Origin: Pseudomonadota bacterium
GTDB lineage: Bacteria; Cyanobacteriota; Vampirovibrionia; Obscuribacterales; Obscuribacteraceae
DNA length: 64,000 bases
Assembly: GCA_021325555.1 (NCBI GenBank)
Contig: JAJPGY010000034.1
Coordinates: 62,001 to 126,000, forward strand
Reading direction: 5' to 3'
Shown: positions 49,524-57,378 of the stretch, piece after piece
How the letters are laid out: each line of letters starts with the position of its first letter
Position numbering within the stretch: the first letter of the stretch is position 1
Program-made: the position numbers and the translations under genes
The notes under the pieces: generated by a model
Database searches by the model: none
Told to the model about the DNA's origin: nothing
What the model saw: the letters and a program-made list of their open reading frames with translations, nothing else

Positions 49524-52500
49524 ATGGGTGACGGAAGCGCCAGAGGGCGCATCGACAGCATTCTCGAAGCAGAGTTGAAGGCTGCCGTGAATGCCGTAGA
49601 GAAGATCACCGCCGACGCTTACCAGCGCCAGAATGGCGGCGCTCAGCCGCAGACGCACGCCGACAACTCGAGCAGTTACTTCTCCAGCAACACGCTGCCC
49701 GGCGACACGACCGCCAGCGGGGTCCAGGGCGGCTATGCTGCTTCTTTCACCGGCTCCGGCTACTTCAGCAGCCCAGCCGATCAGACCGGCTACCCGAGCC
49801 AGCCTGTATCCGCTTCCGATGGGCAAACCTATGCGGGCGGCTCGCCGGTAGCGCCGATCTTCTTCCAGGGCCAGAGCCAGCCGACCGCAACCGACAGCAC
49901 CACGGCCGGCGGGCAGACGTGGCGGGCAGGATGGGGCCAGGTCGCCCCGATTTACAACCCGACCCCGACCGAGACGCCCCCTGCCTTTGGCCAGACCGGT
50001 CCTTATATACCAGCGAGCCCCAGCGGCAGCACGATCACCCAGGGCGGCAGCTACTTCGGCAGCAATGGTCGTTCCCCGTGGGGCGGCGTGGCGCCGGCCT
50101 ATCCCGCGCCCGGCAGCCCGGAGACGCCGCCGCCGTTCGGTCAGACCGGTCCTTATATACCAGCGAGCCCCAGCGGCAGCACGATCACCCAGGGCGGCAC
50201 GTCTTTCGGCAGCGGCAACGGCGATGTCGGTGGCGGAACCGGCAGCAGCGGCAGCAGCGGCACCAGCTTGAGAGATGTGATCAACCAGTCGTCCGGAAAC
50301 ATCGAATCGATGCTCTCGCGACCGGAGCATTACACCAGCACGGACTTCTTCTTCAACTCCATGCTGGGCGGCGTCAGCGGCTATCTGTTTGGCGGCCCGC
50401 TGGCCAGGGCGCTCGACTACGGAACCAAGAAGTATATTGTCAATTCAGATGGACTGGCATCGCTTGCCGCGCGAGCCAGAGCTTCCACCGGCGACGCCGG
50501 CATTGCCGGCGGGGCTGCGCGCGCCGCCGGCGGCTCGGTAGGACTGTTCGATCGGGCCGCTATCTGGTATCAGCAGCATCACGGCCTGACCGGCAACGAA
50601 GACGTGGTGGCGCCGCTGTTTGCCAAAGACAGGCAGCTCATGACCGACATCGTGGGACAGGCCGACAAGCTGGAGCCGGAGCTGACGAGAATCGCCCACG
50701 AGCTGCCGGACCGCGCGCTTACCGCCGATGAGAGAACGCTTCTGGCGCGATATCGCGCGCTGTCCGGGCAGGAGCCGCTGCCCGGCGTCGACCCGAACCT
50801 GACCCCCGAGGACGTCGCCCTTCTGGAAAAGCATGGTCAACTCAGCGAGCAGATAAGCCAGATAAAGAGCATTCCTGCAGAATACAACGCTACCGCCCTC
50901 AAGGCGCTGACCGAGCAGGATGCTCAGCTGGAGAAACAACTCGCAGAGAAGATAACCCAGCTGGAGCCCACCGGCAAGCCATTGCTGGAGAAGCTGATGG
51001 CGGAGGGCGAAAGCGCCCTGACGCCGGACGAGCTGGCCACCGCGCGCAAATATCAGTTCTTCACCGAATTGCAGAAGGATGCCACCACGTCGGCTCAAAA
51101 GTACGGCGTCTCCTTGAACGCCGAAGAGACCGCCCTGGTGCGTACCCGCCAGGAGGTGAAAGGCCAGATCCTCGAGATGACGCCCTACGTCGAGCGCCAA
51201 CTCGAGCTGCCGGGGTTGAGCCTGGAGCTGGCCAGGGTCAATCAGGATCTGCAGGCTCGCATAGATGCGATCAAGCCGCAGGCGCTGCCGCTGGAGGAAA
51301 AGCTCAAGGCCTCGCCCGACACCTATCTGACCGCCGAAGAAAAGCTGCTCATGGAGCGCTACAACTTCCTCAAGAGCGGCGGCATCGGCGAGATCCCGGC
51401 CGGCGTGAAGCTCGATGCGGCAGAGGCCAAGCTGGTGGCCGAGCGGCAGGCGTTGAGAAAGAAGATTTCGCTGCTCGAGCCGTTTTACGGGAAGTACCGC
51501 GATCTGACCGCCCAGCACGAGGTGGTAAACGGCAAGCTGCAACAGGTAGTGTCCGACCTCAAGCCGCAGGCGGACCAGATAGAGGCGAAGCTCAAGGCCA
51601 ATCCGTCGGCCACCCTGACGCCGGAAGAGGCGGCGCTCCGCGCCCGCTACAACTACCTGGAGCTCGATCAGTTGGTAAACGATCTGCAAAAGCAGGTGGC
51701 ACCGCTGCAAGCCCGGGTCAAGGCCGGCGAGGCGCTGACGCCGGAAGAGACACGGCTGATTGAGAGATATACCTCGCTCAAGGGCAGAGCGGCGAGCGCG
51801 TCCACGGAGGCATTGACGGCCGAAGACACCGCGCTTCTCGCCGAGCGGGCGAAGATAGGGACGCAGCTGGACGAGCTGGCCACCGCCGATCTCTCGGCTG
51901 CCCGGGGCTGGAAAGCCGGTTTGAAGAACTTCGGGAAGGGCGTCCTGACCGTGGAGGGGGCGCAATTTGTCGATGACCGGCTGGATAGCTGGCTTTTCGG
52001 CAGCCTGAAAACCAAGCCGAGCTGGTACACGGATTCACTGGCCGTGCCGGCGGCCATGCTGATCCCCGGCGGCTGGCTGAAGAAGGGCGCGTTCATGGTC
52101 GGTGCGCACGTGCTGGGCAAGGTTCTCGACGGCGCTGTCCCGGCCGACAACAACCCGACCTGGAGCCGGTTCATGAAGCCGAACAACATGGAGGCGATCT
52201 CGGTGGCGGCGGCCATGCTCATTCCCATGCGCAACGAGTCGCCCGGCCTGCGCCTGGCGTACATGGGCACCGCCTGGCTCGGCAGCCACCTCCTGAACTA
52301 CGTTTTCTCCGGGCCCGATCCGAAATCGATCCGTGACGATGCGGTCAAGCTCTTTGTCGCCGACAAGTCCCAGCGCAGCGCCTCCTCGATGAACTCGGCC
52401 ATCAACAAATTCAACGACCTGGGCAAGGTCAGCGATGCCGTGGTCAATTTCTACCTCGGTGACTGGCTGTCCCGCACCCACACGGACCTCCTGAGCGGCT

Positions 52501-53327
52501 ACCGCGGGGCGGCCATCCTCCTTACGTCGGCCGGCGAGACCGCGCTTGCCAACGGCACCTTCGTGCCCAACCAGGCCGCGCCCACCAAAGGCAACCCGCT
52601 CACCGACATCACCAACGTCAAAGCCTGGGGCTCGGACATCCTGGATGCGGTCTTCGGCAACAACAAGAACTTCAGTTACCTGCTTGGCGGCGACCACTAT
52701 GATCTGGGCGGGCAAGCGCTCATGGATCTGCAATCCGCCAAGATCGAACTCGAGCGAGCCAAGACGCAGACCGAGCAGATGGCGCAGCAGGGGCAGAGCG
52801 ACCACGGCACCAGGGTGGAGGCCTCCGAGGTGAACGGTCTCAATCAGGTCGAGCAGCGCGTGCAGGACGACCTGAACAAGATCTACGGCAAGCACGACAT
52901 CAACGCCATCTACAACGTGCTGGAGCCGTACGCGCACAACCTCAATCAGGATGTGATGGCCAACATCAGGAATCAGGTCAAGGCCACGATCGCCAATCCG
53001 GGCACCAACGACCGGCAGTTCCAGGCCAAGTTCTACCGCGATCTCGCGCTCATCGACCTGGCCTTTGCCGGCTACATGGTCAACTATCGCGGCGTCGGCA
53101 AGGTCAGCGACGGCGCCAGCGCCTCGATCATGTATCAGGAAGCTCAGTCCGCCCTAAGGCAGGCGCAGGCTCTGGACGGCAATAATCCCGACCTGCCGCA
53201 GCTGCAGCAGATTGCTCGCGACATCGGCAGGCTGGTTCCCGGAAAGTTAGCCGCCCAGGGGCAAAGCACCATCAACAACCCCTTCGGCGTTACCGGCTGG
53301 CAACCCGGCAGCACCACCGGCAACTAG
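49524..53327 (+). CDS. Giant repeat protein of unknown family, paralogue 2
   Basis: 1267 residues from ATG 49524 (GGAGG eight bases upstream; MGD start as in paralogue 1); the open frame back to 49317 crosses the promoter. Residues 1-250 are Gly/Ser/Thr/Pro-rich with a duplicated 50-residue unit (FGQTGPYIPASPSGSTITQG, DNA repeat 49992/50142). A GGPLARALDYGTKKY block follows near 290-305. Residues about 382-785 contain the LTxEE...RY repeats: anchors at 409, 509, 612, 708 and an extra short unit at 748. The C-terminal domain matches paralogue 1 (TKPSWYTDSLAVPAAMLIP, LLSGYRGAAILL, FYRDLALIDLAFAGYMV) and ends in NNPFG. The central repeat region is highly charged and helical. No export signal. 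Function unknown; an intracellular scaffold or filament is one idea. Confidence 0.85.
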   Translation: MGDGSARGRIDSILEAELKAAVNAVEKITADAYQRQNGGAQPQTHADNSSSYFSSNTLPGDTTASGVQGGYAASFTGSGYFSSPADQTGYPSQPVSASDGQTYAGGSPVAPIFFQGQSQPTATDSTTAGGQTWRAGWGQVAPIYNPTPTETPPAFGQTGPYIPASPSGSTITQGGSYFGSNGRSPWGGVAPAYPAPGSPETPPPFGQTGPYIPASPSGSTITQGGTSFGSGNGDVGGGTGSSGSSGTSLRDVINQSSGNIESMLSRPEHYTSTDFFFNSMLGGVSGYLFGGPLARALDYGTKKYIVNSDGLASLAARARASTGDAGIAGGAARAAGGSVGLFDRAAIWYQQHHGLTGNEDVVAPLFAKDRQLMTDIVGQADKLEPELTRIAHELPDRALTADERTLLARYRALSGQEPLPGVDPNLTPEDVALLEKHGQLSEQISQIKSIPAEYNATALKALTEQDAQLEKQLAEKITQLEPTGKPLLEKLMAEGESALTPDELATARKYQFFTELQKDATTSAQKYGVSLNAEETALVRTRQEVKGQILEMTPYVERQLELPGLSLELARVNQDLQARIDAIKPQALPLEEKLKASPDTYLTAEEKLLMERYNFLKSGGIGEIPAGVKLDAAEAKLVAERQALRKKISLLEPFYGKYRDLTAQHEVVNGKLQQVVSDLKPQADQIEAKLKANPSATLTPEEAALRARYNYLELDQLVNDLQKQVAPLQARVKAGEALTPEETRLIERYTSLKGRAASASTEALTAEDTALLAERAKIGTQLDELATADLSAARGWKAGLKNFGKGVLTVEGAQFVDDRLDSWLFGSLKTKPSWYTDSLAVPAAMLIPGGWLKKGAFMVGAHVLGKVLDGAVPADNNPTWSRFMKPNNMEAISVAAAMLIPMRNESPGLRLAYMGTAWLGSHLLNYVFSGPDPKSIRDDAVKLFVADKSQRSASSMNSAINKFNDLGKVSDAVVNFYLGDWLSRTHTDLLSGYRGAAILLTSAGETALANGTFVPNQAAPTKGNPLTDITNVKAWGSDILDAVFGNNKNFSYLLGGDHYDLGGQALMDLQSAKIELERAKTQTEQMAQQGQSDHGTRVEASEVNGLNQVEQRVQDDLNKIYGKHDINAIYNVLEPYAHNLNQDVMANIRNQVKATIANPGTNDRQFQAKFYRDLALIDLAFAGYMVNYRGVGKVSDGASASIMYQEAQSALRQAQALDGNNPDLPQLQQIARDIGRLVPGKLAAQGQSTINNPFGVTGWQPGSTTGN
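49992..50199 (+). repeat. Exact 58-bp direct repeat, 150-bp period
   Basis: Bases 49992-50049 and 50142-50199 are identical, exactly 150 bp (50 codons) apart, within the N-terminal low-complexity region of paralogue 2. Flanking bases are also similar, so a 150-bp unit was duplicated recently. Confidence 0.9.
50667..51879 (+). repeat. Internal ~100-residue protein repeats in paralogue 2
   Basis: Five units with anchors at residues 409, 509, 612, 708 and 748. The last is a 40-residue short unit (RVKAGEALTPEETRLIERYT) that has no counterpart in paralogue 1. Confidence 0.7.
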
Positions 53328-53455
53328 GGCTGTCCGCTCCTGGCGGTGCCAGGGTTTGAACTTTTTGCCGCGCCCAACCGTCTTACCAAGGTGGAGGGAG
53401 CCGCGGTTGCCGGAAAAGCAAAAGCTGTGCCTGACCGCTGGTAAGGCTGGTCGCC

Positions 53456-53569
53456 ATGGGCGACGTGCGCCTGCAGGAGGCGGCGGGCGGCGCACGGCTG
53501 CGCCAGCCGCTGATTGATGGGAGGAACGCAGGGGTCGATACCGTGCTGAAAGCAGGAGTCAAGTTATGA
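53456..53569 (+). CDS. Possible 37-residue leader ORF coupled to comEC
   Basis: ATG 53456 opens a short frame (MGDVRLQEAAGGARLRQPL...) that ends in TGA overlapping the comEC ATG (ATGA at 53566-53569). The overlap would couple translation, and the MGD start echoes the giant paralogues. However, the ribosome site is weak (AAGG 10 bases upstream), comEC has its own AGGAG, and no homology is recognised. Confidence 0.3.
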   Translation: MGDVRLQEAAGGARLRQPLIDGRNAGVDTVLKAGVKL

Positions 53570-55908
53570 TCCGGCCATGGCTTGCCTTACTGGGCGAGGC
53601 GGTGGCCGGTCCCAGGGTTCTGGTAGCCATCACCGTGGCATTCGCCGCCGGGGTGCTGGCGGGCGCGTATTCGCTCGGGCCAGTGCCGGTTGGCTTCTGC
53701 TGCCTGCTTGGCGGCGCTTCTGGTTGTATTGCCAGGCGCTTTCCGGCGGCGCTCCTTCTCCTTATGCTGCCAGTGCTGGGCTGGACCTATTGCCTGTGGC
53801 GAACCCCGCGACCGGCCGTCAACGACGTGAGCGCCTGGTCGTCCAGCAAGAAGATCATCTTCGGCGGCGAGGTCCTGGAGGTCTGGCCCAGCGCAACCGG
53901 CACAAGCGAGCGTTGCGTGGTGGCAACGAAGAGACTGCTCTTCCCCGGACGTTCGCCGCTGTGCGGAAGAACACTGCTCATGCTGTCCGGGACATCGGGA
54001 GCAACTGCCGGAAGGGATCCTGACTTTGCCCCTGAGCCGGCGGCGGGGGCGGGGCACGCCCCGCCCGGCTCAGCCAATCACGACTGCGGTGCCGGCGGAT
54101 CTGAAAACAAAAGACCGCGCGCCCCTGCCCCGCCAGTGCTCGAGCCGGGGGACGCAATCGAGGTCCGCGCCCGCGTGGCGGCACCCACCCGCACCCTGTA
54201 CCCCTGGCAATTCGACGAGGCGCAATATCTCAGGCGCAGGGGGATTTTCAGCATCGCCTTTGCCCGGCAGGCGGATCTCCTGTCTGTCCGCACCGAGGCG
54301 CGCAAGGACGAATCGTCGTGGCCGGCAATGCTGGGCAAGCGAGTCAGCCGCTGGCTGGAGGACACGCGATTGCGCATGGTGGCGATGCATCGCCGGTGCG
54401 CGGGCAGTCCGGAAGGAGAGCTGCTTGCCTCGATGGTGCTGGGCGATCGCGCTGTGAAGCTGCCGGAGGCGCTGAGCGACAGGTTCCGGGACCTCGGGCT
54501 CTCTCACATACTGGCCGCCTCCGGATTCAACCTGACGCTTGTCACGGGGGTTACTTTGTGGTTGTGCCGCCTGGTGACGCGATCCGTCCGGGTGTCGAAC
54601 CTTACCTGCTTTGTCTCAATGCTTGTTTTCGTCGGACTTGCCGGCCCGTCGCCGTCGGTCATGCGGGCTGCCCTCATGTGCTCGTTCGTGCTCGCCTCGC
54701 GATGCGCCTCGCGCACGCTCTATGCGCCCTCGGCGCTGTCGCTTGCGCTTATGATCACGCTTATTGCCGATCCGGCCTCCATCGCGGACGCGGGGCTGCA
54801 GCTGTCGTATGCGGCTACCGCCGGTCTTGTCTGCGCTGCCTGCCCGCTGACTGCCTGGCTGGGCGGCGCCTCAAGGGTTCCACTCCCGAACTGGCTTGCG
54901 GAGACGGTTGCGGTCGTGCTGGTGGCCCAGGCGTGCGTGCTGCCGATTCAACTCAACTGCTTCTGGCAGGTGGGGCTCTTATTTCTCCCGGCAAACCTGC
55001 TCGCCACGCCGATCGTGAGCCTGGTCACCGCCGCCGGTTTCTTCTCCTCCATGCTTGTCTTGCTCGATCCGTCAGGCTTGCTCGTGGGTGTGCCGGTGGC
55101 GGCAATCGACGGTGCTGCGGCGTATCCGCTCAGGCTCATGGTCTGGCTTGTCGATGCTCTGGCATCCTGCGAGGCGGCCAAGCTGCATCTCGGTCCGCCG
55201 GTGGCGCCGGCGGTGGCATTCTATTATCTGTGCCTGATCGCCTTCATCTTCTGCCTGCGAGCGCGCAGGTCGGTTGTCATTGGATTGGCTGCTTACCTTG
55301 CCGCGGTGGCGGCTGTGGTATGGAGACCGGCGCCTCCTCGCCTGACCCTTGCCTCTTTTCCCCGGGCGCTCATCCTGCTGACCGATCGTGGCGAAGCTTT
55401 GTGTCTCGGTGATGCCGCCCGCGGCGACCCGGCAAGATTTCTGGCCTACTCCGGGGTAAAAAATACGGGCGCAGTAGCCGCCGCTTTTGCTGTGAGGCGG
55501 TGCGGCGCGCTTGCCGCCATCGAAGCCAGGGGGGAGGCGCGGCGGATCTTATTGATCGACTGCCGCGACAATTTGGCGGTGCCAGCCGGCGGCGTGCCCC
55601 CGGCGTCCGTTGTGGTGGTCCGCGAGCCACCCCGCCGGGGACGGGCCCGGCCTGCGGACGCCAGGGCGCTTGCGGAAATTATCCGGCGCAGCAGCGCCAG
55701 GTGGGTTGTCGTTCATCGTCCGGAAGCGCTCGCACCGCTGGCGGGAATTGAGCCGGGCAGGCGCGCCTGCCGGCTGGGGATGTTGCTGGGCAAGCTGCCG
55801 GCGGCGCAGATAATTTATAGCGGTCGCAACCCGTGTATTTTAATGGCTGATGATCGAGACGGCCGCGGGCTGTCATTTGCCAGGGCGGGTGCCGGTGCGG
55901 GAAATTGA
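53566..55908 (+). CDS. comEC: ComEC/Rec2-family DNA-uptake channel protein, lacking a recognisable nuclease tail
   Basis: 780-residue polytopic membrane protein. N-terminal helices (residues 20-75) and a DUF4131-like soluble part are followed by the Competence domain with the hallmark LGLSHILAASGFNLTLVTGV, GPSPSVMRAALMCSF and DAGLQLSYAATAGLV. Usual ComEC proteins end in a metallo-beta-lactamase domain with HxHxDH. Here residues 600-780 keep parts of that fold (LASFPRALILLTDRGEALCL) but show no such metal motif, so this tail is degenerate. Residues 150-190 form a Pro/Gly-rich insert whose DNA carries a GC palindrome (54033-54072). AGGAG lies 7 bases upstream of the ATG. Confidence 0.87.
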   Translation: MIRPWLALLGEAVAGPRVLVAITVAFAAGVLAGAYSLGPVPVGFCCLLGGASGCIARRFPAALLLLMLPVLGWTYCLWRTPRPAVNDVSAWSSSKKIIFGGEVLEVWPSATGTSERCVVATKRLLFPGRSPLCGRTLLMLSGTSGATAGRDPDFAPEPAAGAGHAPPGSANHDCGAGGSENKRPRAPAPPVLEPGDAIEVRARVAAPTRTLYPWQFDEAQYLRRRGIFSIAFARQADLLSVRTEARKDESSWPAMLGKRVSRWLEDTRLRMVAMHRRCAGSPEGELLASMVLGDRAVKLPEALSDRFRDLGLSHILAASGFNLTLVTGVTLWLCRLVTRSVRVSNLTCFVSMLVFVGLAGPSPSVMRAALMCSFVLASRCASRTLYAPSALSLALMITLIADPASIADAGLQLSYAATAGLVCAACPLTAWLGGASRVPLPNWLAETVAVVLVAQACVLPIQLNCFWQVGLLFLPANLLATPIVSLVTAAGFFSSMLVLLDPSGLLVGVPVAAIDGAAAYPLRLMVWLVDALASCEAAKLHLGPPVAPAVAFYYLCLIAFIFCLRARRSVVIGLAAYLAAVAAVVWRPAPPRLTLASFPRALILLTDRGEALCLGDAARGDPARFLAYSGVKNTGAVAAAFAVRRCGALAAIEARGEARRILLIDCRDNLAVPAGGVPPASVVVVREPPRRGRARPADARALAEIIRRSSARWVVVHRPEALAPLAGIEPGRRACRLGMLLGKLPAAQIIYSGRNPCILMADDRDGRGLSFARAGAGAGN
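54033..54072. repeat. Palindromic element inserted in comEC
   Basis: Outer arms TGAGCCGG (54033-54040) and CCGGCTCA (54065-54072) enclose the near-perfect 20-bp palindrome at 54047-54066, which differs at one base from the palindrome at 14588-14607 in the rml operon. It stays in frame and encodes a Gly/Ala/Pro-rich stretch absent from typical ComEC. Confidence 0.65.
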
Positions 55909-56000
55909 GACAGCGGCCGAAGCTTTATCCCGCTTCTGGCCGGGCCCGCTCACGATCGTGGCCAGGGCTTGCGATGTCCTGCCCGCGGCGACACCCGCGG
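55892..56000 (+). pseudogene. Relic of a Sua5/YrdC/TsaC gene
   Basis: Downstream of the comEC stop, one frame reads IETAAEALSRFWPGPLTIVA. RFWPGPLT is the signature of the Sua5/YrdC family (threonylcarbamoyl-AMP synthase for tRNA t6A). About 34 residues of match remain; the sequence then becomes unrelated and runs into the antisense of the tonB-like gene. No start codon or complete domain exists, so this is a gene remnant. Confidence 0.6.
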
Positions 56001-56053
56001 ATACTGAGAGAAGGAGAGCTTGCCGGCGAGCTGGTTCTCTCGATGATGAGAGG

Positions 56054-57226
56054 CTAATGCATGCCCGCGTCGTTCACTTCGCTGAGCTCGTCGACGTTGT
56101 AGTTGAAGCTGTAGTGCAGGTCCAGGTAGCTGTGCGGGTAATCGGCGGGCAGCTCGTGGAAGGGGGCGGCGGCGACCAGTGCCTGCATGGCCGACTCATC
56201 GACGGCGGCGTTTCCCGAAGAGCGAACGATGCGGGCCATGGCCAGGGCGCCGGACCTGCGCAGGCGGAAGAGGATCTCTGTTTTCCTCGTCTCGCCGGGC
56301 GGCGGCGACCAGAGGCTCTTGATCCGCTTGTTGAGATACTTCAGGTAGTCCGCCAGGTCCGAGTGGGCACCCTGCCCGCCGGCGGAGCGCCCGCCCGGTT
56401 GGAAGAAATTCAGGCTGTGGTCGCCCTCGTTGTCCACCATCTCCACCAGCTCCGGCGCCTTCACCTCCTCCCAGAACGGCTTGTCGGCGTCCTGGTCCCG
56501 CTTGCGCTCGGCTGATTGCCGGGACGCCTTCGCGTCCAGCGGCGGATCCGGCGGCTGGGCAATGAAGACGGGCGTGGTTTGAGCGGCGTTTGCCGGCTTA
56601 AGCCGAGCCTCCTGCCGGGGAGCCGGTTTTTGCCCTGGGGCAGGTGGGCGATCCGCCGCCGGCTTTGCCACCGGCTTCCTGACCGGGACAGTTGCCGGAT
56701 CCCCCTGGGCGGTGACGGTGGAGGACGTCCTCTTTCGCAAGCTGGGCTTGTCAGGCGAGCCTGGCAGCATCTCGTGCCTGTCTTGGAAATCGTTGAGCGA
56801 GGTGAGCTGGATGTCCACGACCTGCCTGCGTACGGCGAGCGCCGGCGGCTTGTAGACCAGGTGAAAGATGATCCAGCCGCTGAGCGCCACGGAGGCAACC
56901 ATGTAGGTCAAGGCGTAAGCTTCCAGGAAGCTCACCGGCTGCCGGTCAGCGGACAGCACCGGCGCGGGCGCGTAAACGTTCGCCCCCGGCCGGGAGAAGG
57001 ACAGCGCACCGCAGGCGGTGGCAAGCAGCGTCAGGCACCACGGCAGCGCCGGCTGCCCGTACCCGAGGGCCGCCAGCCCGGCTACCCAGATCAGGCTGGC
57101 GCAGGCGATGACCGATGCCGCTGCCCGGCGGCGGAAGACTTCCGGCGGCGGGATCCGGCGGCCGGCAAAGGTGCATCTGGCCCCTCTGCCGTCGCCCGCC
57201 ACATTGTCTTGTGTCGCCGCCGCCAA
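56054..57226 (-). CDS. TonB-like energy-transducer protein with extra membrane helices
   Basis: 390 residues. Three hydrophobic segments lie near the N-terminus (SVIACASLIWVAGLAALGYG, LPWCLTLLATACGALSF, AYALTYMVASVALSGWIIFH), where TonB normally has one. A Pro/Lys/Arg-rich periplasmic spacer covers residues about 150-280, followed by a C-terminal TonB domain (YLKYLNKRIKSLWSPPPGE, IVRSSGNAAVDESAMQALVA, FHELPADY). Classical TonB couples the proton gradient to outer-membrane receptors through ExbB/ExbD. Neither those genes nor receptors are nearby, so a TonB-domain role in envelope assembly is also possible. Confidence 0.82.
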   Translation of the reverse strand: MAAATQDNVAGDGRGARCTFAGRRIPPPEVFRRRAAASVIACASLIWVAGLAALGYGQPALPWCLTLLATACGALSFSRPGANVYAPAPVLSADRQPVSFLEAYALTYMVASVALSGWIIFHLVYKPPALAVRRQVVDIQLTSLNDFQDRHEMLPGSPDKPSLRKRTSSTVTAQGDPATVPVRKPVAKPAADRPPAPGQKPAPRQEARLKPANAAQTTPVFIAQPPDPPLDAKASRQSAERKRDQDADKPFWEEVKAPELVEMVDNEGDHSLNFFQPGGRSAGGQGAHSDLADYLKYLNKRIKSLWSPPPGETRKTEILFRLRRSGALAMARIVRSSGNAAVDESAMQALVAAAPFHELPADYPHSYLDLHYSFNYNVDELSEVNDAGMH

Positions 57227-57378
57227 ATCCGCACCAGCTTCCTTCCCCGCCCGCCGGCAGGGCTAAGTGGCTGACAAGTGCATATTTTAAGCGCTGGCTG
57301 ACCCCGGCGCAGCTTAAAAGGCCGGAACATCAACCGTCCCTGGCCGACGCTCGATAAGAAATTGTTTAAGGAGGCGAC

